From Streptococcus oralis (GTDB lineage Bacteria > Bacillota > Bacilli > Lactobacillales > Streptococcaceae), in NCBI RefSeq assembly GCF_023611505.1, contig NZ_CP097843.1, forward strand, positions 620,001 to 684,000: DNA of 64,000 nt, written 5' to 3'. The notes beneath the pieces were generated by a model. The model did not search any database. It had not been told where the DNA came from and saw only the letters and a program-made list of their open reading frames with translations. This document shows, piece by piece, positions 45,407 to 55,023 of the stretch; positions within the stretch are counted from its first letter, which is position 1; the number at the start of each line of letters is the position of its first letter. Made by a program: the position numbers and the translations under genes.

Positions 45407-45949
45407 ATGAAGTTAAATATTCAAGAAATTCGTAAGCAGCCTGAAGGTCTACACTTTGAACAAGCTTTAGACCTGGCAGCAGACTTGCGTAAACGAAATC
45501 AAGAGATTTTAGATGTCAAAGATATCCTTGCAGTGGGGAAGGTGCAGTATGAAGACCGTCTGTATTTTTTAGACTATCAGTTGTCATATACCATTGTTCT
45601 TGCTTCCAGCCGCAGTATGGAGCCAGTTGAGTTGGCAGAGTCTTATCCAGTGACAGAGGTTTTCATGGAAGGAGCAACCAATCAACTAGACCAGGAAGTT
45701 CTAGATGATGACTTGGTCTTGCCTATCGAAAATGGGGAAATCGACCTTGCTGAGAGCGTAGCAGATAATATCTTGCTCAATATCCCAATCAAGGTCTTGA
45801 CGGCAGAAGAAGAGGCGGGCCAAGGATTTGTGTCAGGAAATGACTGGCAAATCATGACTGAGGAAGAATACCAAGCCCAACAAGCAGTCAAGAAAGAAGA
45901 AAACAGTCCTTTTGCAGGTTTACAAGGACTATTTAATGGAGACGAGTAG
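45407..45949 (+). CDS. yceD: YceD family (DUF177) protein
   Basis: The 180-residue acidic protein matches the YceD/DUF177 family linked to 23S rRNA accumulation in bacteria and plants. Landmarks are DILAVGKVQYEDRLYFLDYQLSYTIVLASSRSMEPVEL cut by the central beta sheet, and the acidic block DDDLVLPIENGEIDLAE. In many genomes it precedes rpmF; here it precedes nth directly. GGAGG lies 5 bases before the ATG, and an extended -10 (TGGTATAAT) lies about 30 bases upstream. Confidence 0.88.
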   Translation: MKLNIQEIRKQPEGLHFEQALDLAADLRKRNQEILDVKDILAVGKVQYEDRLYFLDYQLSYTIVLASSRSMEPVELAESYPVTEVFMEGATNQLDQEVLDDDLVLPIENGEIDLAESVADNILLNIPIKVLTAEEEAGQGFVSGNDWQIMTEEEYQAQQAVKKEENSPFAGLQGLFNGDE

Positions 45950-46579
45950 ATGGTTTTATCCAAGAAACGTGCCCGTCATGTCATAGAGGAAATTATTGCC
46001 CTTTTTCCAGATGCTAAGCCTAGTCTTGATTTTACTAATCATTTTGAACTACTGGTTGCAGTGATGTTGTCAGCCCAGACCACAGATGCCGCAGTAAATA
46101 AGGCCACACCAGGCCTCTTTGCAGCCTTTCCAACGCCTCAAGCCATGTCTGTCGCGACTGAAAGTGAAATTGCCTCACATATTTCCCGTCTAGGACTGTA
46201 TCGAAATAAGGCTAAATTTCTTAAAAAATGTGCCCAACAGTTACTAGACGATTTTGACGGTCAAGTGCCTCAGACTCGAGAGGAATTAGAAAGTCTAGCA
46301 GGAGTTGGTCGCAAGACAGCCAATGTTGTCATGAGTGTGGGCTTTGGAATTCCAGCTTTTGCAGTGGACACTCATGTGGAGCGGATCTGTAAGCATCACG
46401 ATATCGTTAAAAAATCAGCTACGCCACTTGAAGTAGAAAAACGTGTCATGGACGTTCTACCACCAGAAGAGTGGTTAGCAGCCCACCAGGCCATGATTTA
46501 CTTTGGACGAGCTATCTGCCATCCCAAAAATCCAGAATGCGATCACTATCCCCAATTATATGATTTTAGTAATGTTTAA
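45950..46579 (+). CDS. nth: Endonuclease III, lacking the iron-sulfur cluster ligands
   Basis: The 209-residue DNA glycosylase/AP lyase has the helix-hairpin-helix ESLAGVGRKTANVVMSVGFG with the catalytic Lys, and the catalytic Asp in FAVDTHVERI. The usual C-terminal 4Fe-4S loop (C-x6-C-x2-C-x5-C) is incomplete: CHPKNPEC gives two cysteines, but the third position is Tyr and the fourth is missing. It therefore probably folds without a cluster. It starts at the base following the yceD stop. Confidence 0.95.
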   Translation: MVLSKKRARHVIEEIIALFPDAKPSLDFTNHFELLVAVMLSAQTTDAAVNKATPGLFAAFPTPQAMSVATESEIASHISRLGLYRNKAKFLKKCAQQLLDDFDGQVPQTREELESLAGVGRKTANVVMSVGFGIPAFAVDTHVERICKHHDIVKKSATPLEVEKRVMDVLPPEEWLAAHQAMIYFGRAICHPKNPECDHYPQLYDFSNV

Positions 46580-46602
46580 GGGGACTCTGAAAAAGTTTTT
46601 GC

Positions 46603-46631
46603 TTGATTTTAAGGGTGCTTTGTGCTATAGT
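46603..46631 (+). promoter_or_regulatory. pyr operon promoter
   Basis: TTGATT (46603-46608) and TATAGT (46626-46631, preceded by TGC) are 17 bases apart. Confidence 0.7.
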
Positions 46632-46639
46632 AAATGATA

Positions 46640-46778
46640 ACTAAATAGTCCTTTAAACCTGTCCCGTGAGGCAGGCAAGGAGCGCGATAAAGTAGAAGGG
46701 TGAAGTCTATACTATTTATAGTAGGGCTCGCTTGGCTATACATTTCAAGTCTCCTTGTAGAAGGAGACTTTTCTTTTT
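46640..46778 (+). promoter_or_regulatory. PyrR attenuator leader of pyrR-pyrB-carA
   Basis: The PyrR-binding hairpin ACCTGTCCCGTGAGGCAGG (46657-46675) contains the GUCCNGNGAGGY core. Downstream, AAGTCTCC(TT)-gtag-(AA)GGAGACTT (46747-46770) followed by TTCTTTTT is the terminator. The intervening segment can form an alternative antiterminator. PyrR with UMP/UTP should favour termination. Confidence 0.88.
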
Positions 46779-46789
46779 GGAGGTTTGTC

Positions 46790-47311
46790 ATGAAGACAAA
46801 AGAAGTTGTAGACGAATTGACTGTCAAACGAGCGATTACGCGAATTACTTATGAGATTATTGAGCGCAATAAAGATTTGAATAAGATTATCCTAGCTGGG
46901 ATAAAAACGCGTGGTGTTTTCATCGCTCATCGTATCAAAGAACGCTTGGAGCAGTTGGAAAATATCACTGTTCCTGTTGTGGAATTGGACACCAAACCTT
47001 TCCGTGATGATGTTAAAAGCGGAGAAGATACTTCTTTGATTTCTGTTGATGTGACAGACCGTGAAGTTATCTTGGTGGATGATGTGCTTTATACAGGTCG
47101 TACCATCCGTGCTGCTATCGATAACATTGTCGGACATGGTCGTCCTGCGCGCGTGAGTCTTGCGGTGCTAGTAGATCGTGGACATAGAGAATTGCCAATC
47201 CGTCCAGATTACGTTGGGAAAAATATCCCAACCAGTCGTTCTGAAGAAATCATCGTAGAGATGACAGAACTTGATGGCCAAGACAGAGTTCTGATTACTG
47301 AAGAAGCTTAG
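46790..47311 (+). CDS. pyrR: Pyrimidine operon regulator / uracil phosphoribosyltransferase
   Basis: The 173-residue PRT-fold protein has the PRPP motif [17 protein letters not shown] around residue 98 and ends [19 protein letters not shown]. It binds leader RNA in response to UMP and has weak uracil phosphoribosyltransferase activity. ATG 46790 has GGAGG 7 bases upstream; the in-frame extension from 46700 runs through the attenuator terminator and is rejected. It is first in the pyrR-pyrB-carA-carB set. Confidence 0.97.
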   Translation: MKTKEVVDELTVKRAITRITYEIIERNKDLNKIILAGIKTRGVFIAHRIKERLEQLENITVPVVELDTKPFRDDVKSGEDTSLISVDVTDREVILVDDVLYTGRTIRAAIDNIVGHGRPARVSLAVLVDRGHRELPIRPDYVGKNIPTSRSEEIIVEMTELDGQDRVLITEEA

Positions 47312-47329
47312 AAAGCTGAAGGAGTAGCC

Positions 47330-48253
47330 ATGTCAGAAAATCAACAAGCATTGAACCATGTGGTGTCCATGGAAGACCTCACTGTCGATCAAGTGATGAA
47401 ATTGATTAAGCGAGGAATTGAGTTTAAAAATGGAGCCCAGCTTCCTTATGAAGACCATCCGATTGTTTCAAATCTTTTCTTTGAGGATTCTACACGGACA
47501 CATAAGTCCTTTGAAGTGGCAGAGATTAAGCTAGGGCTGGAGCGACTGGACTTTGATGTGAAGACCAGCTCAGTAAACAAGGGTGAGACACTGTATGACA
47601 CAATCCTAACCTTGTCTGCGCTTGGTGTAGATGTCTGCGTGATTCGCCACCCAGAGGTCGATTATTACAAAGAATTGATTACGAGTCCAACCATTAAGAC
47701 TTCCATCATCAATGGTGGAGATGGTTCAGGTCAACATCCTAGTCAGAGCTTGCTTGATTTGATGACCATTTATGAGGAATTTGGTCACTTTGAGGGTCTC
47801 AAGGTTGCTATTGCAGGTGACTTGGATCATTCACGTGTTGCCAAATCCAATATGCAAATTTTGAAACGCTTGGGAGCTGAACTTTTCTTTGCAGGACCTG
47901 AGGAATGGAGAAGTCAAGAGTTTGCGGACTATGGACAGTTTGTAACTATTGATGAGATTGTTGATCAGGTGGATGTTTTGATGTTGCTCCGCGTTCAACA
48001 TGAACGCCATGATAGTGGTGCAGTCTTTTCAAAAGAAGACTACCATGCCCAACATGGTTTGACTCAAGAACGTTATGATCGCTTAAAAGAAACAGCAATA
48101 ATCATGCACCCAGCTCCAGTTAATCGAGATGTGGAAATTGCTGACCACTTGGTTGAAGCTCCAAAATCACGCATTGTCCAACAAATGACCAACGGTGTCT
48201 TTGTTCGAATGGCAATCTTAGAATCCGTATTGGCGAGTAGAAACGCCAATTAA
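47330..48253 (+). CDS. pyrB: Aspartate carbamoyltransferase catalytic subunit
   Basis: The 307-residue enzyme makes carbamoyl-aspartate in pyrimidine synthesis. The carbamoyl-phosphate motif [15 protein letters not shown] lies near residue 50, [20 protein letters not shown] near 130 and [11 protein letters not shown] near 263. No regulatory pyrI is present, as usual in Firmicutes. GGAG precedes the ATG. Confidence 0.98.
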   Translation: MSENQQALNHVVSMEDLTVDQVMKLIKRGIEFKNGAQLPYEDHPIVSNLFFEDSTRTHKSFEVAEIKLGLERLDFDVKTSSVNKGETLYDTILTLSALGVDVCVIRHPEVDYYKELITSPTIKTSIINGGDGSGQHPSQSLLDLMTIYEEFGHFEGLKVAIAGDLDHSRVAKSNMQILKRLGAELFFAGPEEWRSQEFADYGQFVTIDEIVDQVDVLMLLRVQHERHDSGAVFSKEDYHAQHGLTQERYDRLKETAIIMHPAPVNRDVEIADHLVEAPKSRIVQQMTNGVFVRMAILESVLASRNAN

Positions 48254-48302
48254 AACACAAGACGTTAAAAGACGCCAGTGAGCGTCCACGAGAGGTGAAA
48301 AT

Positions 48303-49382
48303 ATGACAAAAAGACTTCTAGTATTAGAAGATGGCACAGTTTTTGAAGGCAAGGCCTTCGGAGCAGATATTGATGTAACAGGCGAAATCGTCTTTAACAC
48401 AGGGATGACCGGCTACCAAGAGTCCATTACAGACCAGTCTTATAATGGACAAATCTTGACCTTTACTTATCCTTTGGTGGGAAATTATGGAATTAATCGT
48501 GATGATTACGAATCCATTATTCCGACTTGTAAGGGAGTTGTCGTTTTTGAAGAAGCACGTCGAGCTAGCAACTGGCGCAACCAAATGACGTTGGATGAAT
48601 TTTTGAAAGCCAAGAAAATTCCAGGGATTTCAGGAATTGATACGCGTGCACTTACCAAGATTATTCGTAAGCACGGTACTATGCGTGCAACCTTGACTCA
48701 TGTTGGAGACAGTATGGACCATGTAACTGACCAGCTTCAAGCAACAGTCCTGCCGACAGACAATATCAAGCAGGTTTCTACTAAAACTTCCTATCCAGCT
48801 CCAGGAGTTGGTTTGAGTGTGGTCTTAGTAGACTTTGGTCTTAAACACTCAATTTTACGTGAACTTTCCAAACGAAACTGTAATGTGACCGTCGTTCCGT
48901 ATTCAACAACAGCGGAAGAAATTCTCCACCTCAATCCTGACGGAGTTATGTTGTCAAATGGTCCAGGTAACCCAGAAGATGTTCCAGAAGCACTGGACAT
49001 GATTCGTGGTGTGCAAGGAAAAATTCCAATTTTCGGAATTTGTATGGGACACCAACTCTTTGCCATGGCAAATGGGGCTAAGACCTACAAGATGAAGTTT
49101 GGTCACCGCGGATTTAACCACGCGGTACGTGAGATTGCTACAGGCCGTATAGACTTCACCAGCCAGAACCACGGTTATGCAGTTAGCCGTGAGGACTTGC
49201 CAGATCATTTGATCATTACCCACGAAGAAATCAATGATAAATCAGTTGAAGGAGTTCGCCACAGATACCAACCAGGTTTTTCTGTACAATTCCACCCAGA
49301 CGCAGCTCCTGGTCCTCATGATGCAAGCTACCTCTTTGACGAGTTTATCGAGATGATGGAAGCTTTTAAACAATCAAACTAA
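48303..49382 (+). CDS. carA: Carbamoyl-phosphate synthase small (glutaminase) subunit
   Basis: The 359-residue amidotransferase has the CPSase_sm N-terminal domain ([29 protein letters not shown]) and a class I glutaminase with the nucleophile in [13 protein letters not shown]. The family His-x-Glu position reads [13 protein letters not shown], where Glu is replaced by Asp. It supplies ammonia to CarB. GAGAGGTG precedes the ATG. Confidence 0.97.
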   Translation: MTKRLLVLEDGTVFEGKAFGADIDVTGEIVFNTGMTGYQESITDQSYNGQILTFTYPLVGNYGINRDDYESIIPTCKGVVVFEEARRASNWRNQMTLDEFLKAKKIPGISGIDTRALTKIIRKHGTMRATLTHVGDSMDHVTDQLQATVLPTDNIKQVSTKTSYPAPGVGLSVVLVDFGLKHSILRELSKRNCNVTVVPYSTTAEEILHLNPDGVMLSNGPGNPEDVPEALDMIRGVQGKIPIFGICMGHQLFAMANGAKTYKMKFGHRGFNHAVREIATGRIDFTSQNHGYAVSREDLPDHLIITHEEINDKSVEGVRHRYQPGFSVQFHPDAAPGPHDASYLFDEFIEMMEAFKQSN

Positions 49383-49830
49383 GAACGAGTAAAAGCTCGT
49401 CGGAGAACTTATGTAACTGAACACGGACGGAAAGCTCGGAATTTAGAGAAACCGACTTGGATTGTCAATCCTTCCTTGGTTTCCTAAAATTCAATCGCTT
49501 TCTATTCGTCCTTTATATCTTATTTCATGTCGCTCTGTGAGGCGACGAATAGAAAGGCAGGGCGTTTCTTTTAGTCCCTATCGGGCGAACTAAAAACTCC
49601 CTGCACTAGATTTTTTATCGAAAAATATCGTTTCTCTAAAAAATCGTCGGAGAATTTATTTAATGGCAACCTGAGAGTTGCCGAATAGAAAGGAGAAGGG
49701 TGGTCCGTATTTGCTGAACTGAATACGGGCTACGGACGGCGCTAAAAAGATAGTTATTCCTAGAACTGATAGTTCTTCGTCATAACTCCTATTTTAGCTT
49801 TGTCTGCTTGACGCCCTTAATATCTTAAAA
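49383..49830 (+). other. Structured 448-nt carA-carB intergenic region
   Basis: No gene is visible, but many inverted repeats are. They are CTTTCTATTCGTC/GACGAATAGAAAG (49498-49510 with 49544-49556), an inner GTCGC/GGCGAC hairpin, and TTTTAGT/AACTAAAA around 49570-49600. Further along are GGCAAC-ctgaga-GTTGCC (49665-49682) and two mutually exclusive stems near 49703-49737 (GTCCGTA/TACGGAC versus CCGTATT/AATACGG). CGTCGGAGAA occurs twice (49398, 49645) and CGAATAGAAAGG twice. It ends without a Shine-Dalgarno sequence before carB. It may be an mRNA-processing or regulatory RNA region. Confidence 0.55.
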
Positions 49831-52800
49831 ATGCCTAAACGTACTGATATTCAAAAAATTATGGTGATTGGTTCTGGTCCGATTATTATTGGTCAGGCTG
49901 CTGAGTTTGACTACGCTGGGACCCAGGCTTGCTTGTCTTTGAAAGAGGAAGGTTATGAGGTTGTCTTGGTGAACTCAAACCCTGCCACTATCATGACGGA
50001 TAAGGAAATTGCGGACAAGGTCTACATCGAACCGATTACACTGGAGTTTGTGACACGTATTCTCCGTAAGGAACGCCCAGATGCTTTGCTTCCAACTCTT
50101 GGTGGTCAAACAGGGCTCAATATGGCCATGGAATTGTCTAAAAACGGTATTCTAGATGAATTGGGAGTAGAACTTCTGGGTACTAAATTATCTGCTATTG
50201 ATCAAGCGGAGGACCGTGACCTCTTTAAACAATTGATGGAAGAGCTTGAGCAACCAATTCCAGAATCTGAAATTGTCAACACAGTTGAAGAAGCGGTAGC
50301 CTTTGCTGCTTCAATCGGTTACCCAGTTATCGTCCGTCCAGCCTTTACCCTAGGTGGTACTGGTGGTGGTATGTGTGCCAACGAGGAAGAATTGCGTGAA
50401 ATCGCTGAAAATGGGTTGAAACTGTCACCTGTTACCCAATGTTTGATTGAACGTTCAATCGCAGGTTTCAAAGAAATCGAATACGAAGTCATGCGCGATT
50501 CAGCTGACAATGCCCTCGTTGTTTGTAACATGGAAAACTTTGACCCAGTTGGAATTCATACAGGAGATTCCATTGTATTCGCCCCTGCGCAAACCATGTC
50601 AGACTATGAAAACCAAATGCTTCGTGACGCGAGCTTGAGCATTATCCGCGCTCTCAAGATTGAAGGTGGGTGTAACGTTCAGCTGGCCCTTGATCCGCAT
50701 AGCTTCAAGTACTATGTTATCGAAGTAAACCCTCGTGTATCGCGTTCGTCAGCCCTTGCTTCTAAGGCGACGGGTTATCCGATTGCTAAATTGGCAGCTA
50801 AGATTGCCGTCGGTTTGACCTTGGATGAGGTTATTAACCCAGTCACGGGTTCAACCTATGCCATGTTTGAACCAGCCCTTGACTACGTGGTTGCCAAGAT
50901 TCCACGTTTCCCATTTGACAAGTTTGAAAAAGGTGAGCGCCGTCTTGGGACACAGATGAAGGCCACTGGAGAAGTCATGGCTATCGGTCGAAACATCGAA
51001 GAATCTCTCCTTAAGGCCTGTCGCTCCCTTGAAATTGGGGTGCACCACAATGAAATGCCGGAACTTGCAGCAGTTTCTGATGATGCTTTGATTGAAAAGG
51101 TTGTGAAAGCCCAAGATGACCGTCTCTTCTACGTTTCAGAAGCTATTCGCCGTGGTTACACACCAGAAGAAATTTCTGAATTGACCAAGATTGATATCTT
51201 CTATTTGGATAAACTCTTGCATATCTTTGAAATCGAGCAAGAATTGGGTGCCCATCCACAAGATTTAGAAGTTTTGAAAACAGCTAAACTCAATGGTTTC
51301 TCAGACCGTAAGATTGCGGAGCTTTGGGAAACGACTGCCGATCAAGTTCGTCAACTTCGCTTGGAAAACAAGATTGTCCCAGTCTACAAGATGGTCGATA
51401 CTTGTGCGGCAGAGTTCGACTCTGAAACGCCATATTTCTATTCAACCTATGGATGGGAAAATGAGTCTATCAAGTCTGACAAGGAATCTGTACTAGTCCT
51501 AGGTTCGGGTCCAATCCGAATCGGTCAAGGGGTTGAGTTTGACTACGCAACTGTTCACTCGGTTAAGGCTATTCAGGCCGCTGGTTATGAAGCTATTATC
51601 ATGAACTCAAACCCAGAGACCGTTTCTACAGACTTCTCGGTATCTGACAAGCTCTACTTTGAACCATTGACTTTCGAAGATGTGATGAATGTTATCGACT
51701 TGGAGCAACCAAAAGGCGTTATCGTTCAGTTTGGTGGTCAAACAGCTATCAACCTTGCGGAGCCATTGGCAAAAGCAGGTGTGACCATCCTTGGTACGCA
51801 AGTCGCTGACTTAGACCGTGCCGAAGACCGTGACCTCTTCGAGCAGGCCCTTAAAGACTTGGATATTCCTCAGCCACCAGGTCAAACAGCAACTAATGAA
51901 GAAGAAGCTGTGCTTGCAGCTCGCAAGATTGGTTTCCCAGTCTTAGTTCGCCCATCTTATGTTTTAGGTGGACGTGCTATGGAAATCGTTGAAAACGAAG
52001 AAGACCTCCGTTCTTACATGCGTACAGCTGTTAAGGCTAGTCCAGACCACCCAGTTCTTGTTGACTCTTACATTGTTGGGCAAGAGTGTGAAGTTGATGC
52101 CATCTCAGACGGAGAAAATGTCCTTATCCCTGGTATCATGGAGCACATCGAACGTGCCGGTGTCCACTCAGGTGACTCAATGGCCGTTTACCCACCACAA
52201 ACCTTGTCTCAAAAGGTGCAGGAAACCATCGCAGACTATACCAAACGCCTAGCAATCGGTCTTAATTGTCTTGGGATGATGAACATCCAGTTTGTCATCA
52301 AGGACGAAAAAGTCTATGTTATTGAGGTCAATCCACGTGCCAGCCGTACGGTGCCATTCCTTTCTAAAGTGACCAATATTCCGATGGCTCAGGTAGCAAC
52401 TAAGCTCATTCTTGGTCAAAGTCTTGAAGAACTTGGCTACCAAGATGGCCTTTATCCAGAAAGCACTCGCGTTCATATCAAGGCGCCTGTCTTCTCCTTT
52501 ACGAAACTAGCTAAGGTAGACAGCTTACTAGGCCCTGAAATGAAGTCAACAGGTGAAGTTATGGGTTCTGATACAACTCTTGAAAAAGCTTTGTACAAGG
52601 CCTTTGAAGCTTCTTATCTTCACTTACCAACCTTCGGGAATGTTGTATTCACTATTGCAGATGATGCTAAAGATGAAGCCTTGGACTTGGCTCGCCGTTT
52701 CCAAAATATTGGCTATGGTATCCTCGCAACAGAAGGGACAGCAACCTTCTTTGCCAGTCATGGACTAGAAGCCCAACCTGTTGGTAAGATTGGTGACGAT

Positions 52801-53007
52801 GAACAGGATATCCCAAGCTATGTTCGTAAAGGAAAAATCCAAGCGATCATCAATACTGTCGGAACCAAACGAACTGCTGACGAAGATGGTGAGCAAATCC
52901 GTCGTTCAGCCATTGAACACGGTGTGCCACTCTTTACAGCCCTAGATACTGCTAATGCCATGCTTAAGGTGCTTGAAAGCCGTAGTTTTGTCACAGAAGC
53001 GATCTAG
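49831..53007 (+). CDS. carB: Carbamoyl-phosphate synthase large subunit
   Basis: The 1058-residue enzyme makes carbamoyl phosphate from bicarbonate, ammonia and two ATP. It has the expected duplicated ATP-grasp halves ([21 protein letters not shown] near residue 12; [21 protein letters not shown] near 555), an oligomerisation domain between them and a C-terminal MGS-like allosteric domain ([15 protein letters not shown]). The start matches the family exactly, but no ribosome-binding site lies within 20 bases, which is unusual for this genome. A terminator follows. Confidence 0.98.
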   Translation: MPKRTDIQKIMVIGSGPIIIGQAAEFDYAGTQACLSLKEEGYEVVLVNSNPATIMTDKEIADKVYIEPITLEFVTRILRKERPDALLPTLGGQTGLNMAMELSKNGILDELGVELLGTKLSAIDQAEDRDLFKQLMEELEQPIPESEIVNTVEEAVAFAASIGYPVIVRPAFTLGGTGGGMCANEEELREIAENGLKLSPVTQCLIERSIAGFKEIEYEVMRDSADNALVVCNMENFDPVGIHTGDSIVFAPAQTMSDYENQMLRDASLSIIRALKIEGGCNVQLALDPHSFKYYVIEVNPRVSRSSALASKATGYPIAKLAAKIAVGLTLDEVINPVTGSTYAMFEPALDYVVAKIPRFPFDKFEKGERRLGTQMKATGEVMAIGRNIEESLLKACRSLEIGVHHNEMPELAAVSDDALIEKVVKAQDDRLFYVSEAIRRGYTPEEISELTKIDIFYLDKLLHIFEIEQELGAHPQDLEVLKTAKLNGFSDRKIAELWETTADQVRQLRLENKIVPVYKMVDTCAAEFDSETPYFYSTYGWENESIKSDKESVLVLGSGPIRIGQGVEFDYATVHSVKAIQAAGYEAIIMNSNPETVSTDFSVSDKLYFEPLTFEDVMNVIDLEQPKGVIVQFGGQTAINLAEPLAKAGVTILGTQVADLDRAEDRDLFEQALKDLDIPQPPGQTATNEEEAVLAARKIGFPVLVRPSYVLGGRAMEIVENEEDLRSYMRTAVKASPDHPVLVDSYIVGQECEVDAISDGENVLIPGIMEHIERAGVHSGDSMAVYPPQTLSQKVQETIADYTKRLAIGLNCLGMMNIQFVIKDEKVYVIEVNPRASRTVPFLSKVTNIPMAQVATKLILGQSLEELGYQDGLYPESTRVHIKAPVFSFTKLAKVDSLLGPEMKSTGEVMGSDTTLEKALYKAFEASYLHLPTFGNVVFTIADDAKDEALDLARRFQNIGYGILATEGTATFFASHGLEAQPVGKIGDDEQDIPSYVRKGKIQAIINTVGTKRTADEDGEQIRRSAIEHGVPLFTALDTANAMLKVLESRSFVTEAI

Positions 53008-53031
53008 TTGAGAAATATTTTTCACAGTTTT

Positions 53032-53061
53032 AAAGCCAGCGTCAAAAAACGCTGGCTTTTA
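53032..53061 (+). terminator. pyr/car operon terminator
   Basis: AAAGCCAGCG pairs with CGCTGGCTTT, followed by TT. Confidence 0.85.
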
Positions 53062-53099
53062 CAATACTGATATTGCCTATTTCAACTATCATTTCTTTT

Positions 53100-53129
53100 A
53101 TTAGGAATCATTCTAAAATGTGATATAAT
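53100..53129 (+). promoter_or_regulatory. mntH promoter with a Fur-family (PerR/MntR-like) box
   Basis: TATAAT (53124-53129) is preceded by TGA (extended -10). The position 17 bases upstream is occupied by TAGGAATCATTCTAA (53102-53116), an imperfect 7-1-7 palindrome around GAAT-C-ATTC resembling PerR/Fur boxes. Binding there would block the -35. Confidence 0.5.
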
Positions 53130-53228
53130 AAGGGTGAATTGGAAATAGGTAAACTATTTTCATCATTCTTTCAAAAAAATATTCTATTAAGAAATATGTA
53201 AAGACAGATTAGAAAGTGGGAAATCCCT

Positions 53229-54563
53229 ATGTCCTCTTATGAAAAAGTCTCTCTTTCTGAGATCAATCAATCTATTGAGACTCCAAATAACAATCATTTT
53301 TGGCAAAATCTAAAAGCATTCTTAGGACCTGGTGCACTTGTGGCAGTTGGCTACATGGATCCTGGAAATTGGATCACCAGTGTGGTTGGTGGCGCCTCCT
53401 ACAAGTACAGCCTTTTATTTGTTATTTTAATTTCATCCATCATTGCTATGCAGCTACAACAGATGGCTGGGAAGCTCGGTATCGTGACTAGGATGGACCT
53501 AGCACAAGCAACAGCTCATCATGCTCCCAAGTGGCTTCGCTATAGTTTGTGGGTGATTTTAGAATTAGCTTTAATGGCGACAGACTTGGCTGAGGTTCTA
53601 GGTTCAGCGATTGCCTTAAATCTTTTGTTTAAAATACCGATTATGATTGCTATCCTCTTAACCGTTTTAGATGTGTTTCTTTTGTTGTTGTTGATGAAAT
53701 TTGGTTTCAAAAAAATTGAAGCTATTGTTACGACCCTTATTTTAACCATATTAGCCATCTTTACCTATCTTGTGGCCTTAGCCAATCCAAGTATCCAGGG
53801 GATCATTGGTGGTTATTTGCCAACTTCAACTTTATTTGAAACACCGTTACCGGGTCATGAAAGTCAATTGACCTTGGCTCTAGGGATTGTAGGAGCGACA
53901 GTCATGCCCCATAATCTCTATCTCCATTCCTCTCTATCCCAAACAAGGAAAATCAATCACAAAGATAAGAAGGATGTTCGAAAAGCAGTTCGCTTTATGA
54001 CCTGGGATTCAAATCTTCAGTTGTCCCTAGCCTTTATTGTCAATTCCTTACTTCTCATTTTAGGTGCCTCCCTCTTTTTTGGTCATGCATCTGAAATTTC
54101 AGCTTTCTCCCAAATGTATAATGCTTTACAGGATTCGACAATAGCAGGAGCGATAGCCAGCTCAACCTTGTCAACTTTATTTGCTCTAGCCCTCTTAGCA
54201 AGTGGTCAAAATTCGACCATTACAGGCACTTTGACAGGACAGATTGTCATGGAAGGTTTCTTACATCTAAGATTGCCTCAGTGGCTTATCCGTATCGGTA
54301 CCCGTATTTTTGCCTTGCTACCTGTGATTATAGTCGCCGTTTTATTTGGGTATCAAGAAAAAACCTTGGATCAGTTATTGGTCTATTCACAGGTCTTTCT
54401 TTCAATCGCTCTTCCGTTTTCAATTTTCCCCTTGATTTATCTAACCTCTAAAAAGTCACTGATGGGAGAATTCACCAATGCCAAGTGGAACACAATCCTA
54501 GGTTACGCAGTTTCCATTATCTTAACCATTCTCAATATCAAACTTCTTTTTGATATTTTTTAA
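53229..54563 (+). CDS. mntH: Nramp-family Mn2+/divalent metal transporter
   Basis: The 444-residue membrane protein has 11 predicted transmembrane helices and the Nramp signatures MDPGNW in helix 1 (about residue 44) and GATVMPHNLYLHSS in helix 6 (about residue 230). It imports manganese or iron with protons. It is monocistronic. I recall Nramp transporters in oral streptococci but not in typical pneumococci, so it helps place the organism. Confidence 0.94.
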   Translation: MSSYEKVSLSEINQSIETPNNNHFWQNLKAFLGPGALVAVGYMDPGNWITSVVGGASYKYSLLFVILISSIIAMQLQQMAGKLGIVTRMDLAQATAHHAPKWLRYSLWVILELALMATDLAEVLGSAIALNLLFKIPIMIAILLTVLDVFLLLLLMKFGFKKIEAIVTTLILTILAIFTYLVALANPSIQGIIGGYLPTSTLFETPLPGHESQLTLALGIVGATVMPHNLYLHSSLSQTRKINHKDKKDVRKAVRFMTWDSNLQLSLAFIVNSLLLILGASLFFGHASEISAFSQMYNALQDSTIAGAIASSTLSTLFALALLASGQNSTITGTLTGQIVMEGFLHLRLPQWLIRIGTRIFALLPVIIVAVLFGYQEKTLDQLLVYSQVFLSIALPFSIFPLIYLTSKKSLMGEFTNAKWNTILGYAVSIILTILNIKLLFDIF

Positions 54564-54652
54564 ACTTGTTCAAATTAGTTTTCGGTACTAGCTTGAAGCT
54601 TGATATTGAGATAATAGCAGTGGTTGGTTCATAAAAACATAAAAAGAAGTAA

Positions 54653-54681
54653 AAAAAAGAACAGTAGTAACTGTTCTTTTT
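54653..54681. terminator. Terminator between convergent mntH and rpmE2
   Basis: AAAAAGAACAGT-agta-ACTGTTCTTTTT, symmetrical ends for both strands. Confidence 0.9.
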
Positions 54682-54685
54682 ATGA

Positions 54686-54928
54686 TTATTTGAGACCGTA
54701 TTTTTTGTTGAAACGATCCACGCGTCCATCTGCTTGAGTGAACTTTTGACGTCCAGTGTAGAATGGGTGTGAGTCTGATGAAATTTCCACACGGATCAAT
54801 GGGTAAGTTTCGCCTTCAAACTCAACAGTTTCGTTAGAGCGTTTAGTTGAACCGCTAAGGAATTTGTAACCAGTAGTTGTGTCCATGAAGACAACTGGGC
54901 GATATTCTGGATGGATATCTTTTTTCAT
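54686..54928 (-). CDS. rpmE2: 50S ribosomal protein L31 type B
   Basis: The 80-residue protein starts [16 protein letters not shown] and ends FNKKYGLK. It lacks the zinc-binding cysteines of type A L31, so it is the C-minus, zinc-independent form. ATG 54928 is chosen because homologues start there; an upstream in-frame ATG at 54970 is not supported by homology. AAAGGAAA lies 11 bases upstream. Confidence 0.97.
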   Translation of the reverse strand: MKKDIHPEYRPVVFMDTTTGYKFLSGSTKRSNETVEFEGETYPLIRVEISSDSHPFYTGRQKFTQADGRVDRFNKKYGLK

Positions 54929-55023
54929 TTTGCAATATTTCCTTTCTGCCATGGTCTCTTTGCGAGCCATAGATTGTTACCTTACTAGTCTATCAGATTC
55001 TGATAAGTTTGGCAAGTATTTTA

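Noticed and set aside
46700..46789. 30-residue N-terminal extension of PyrR
   Set aside because: It would translate the attenuator terminator; the GGAGG-led ATG at 46790 matches the family start.
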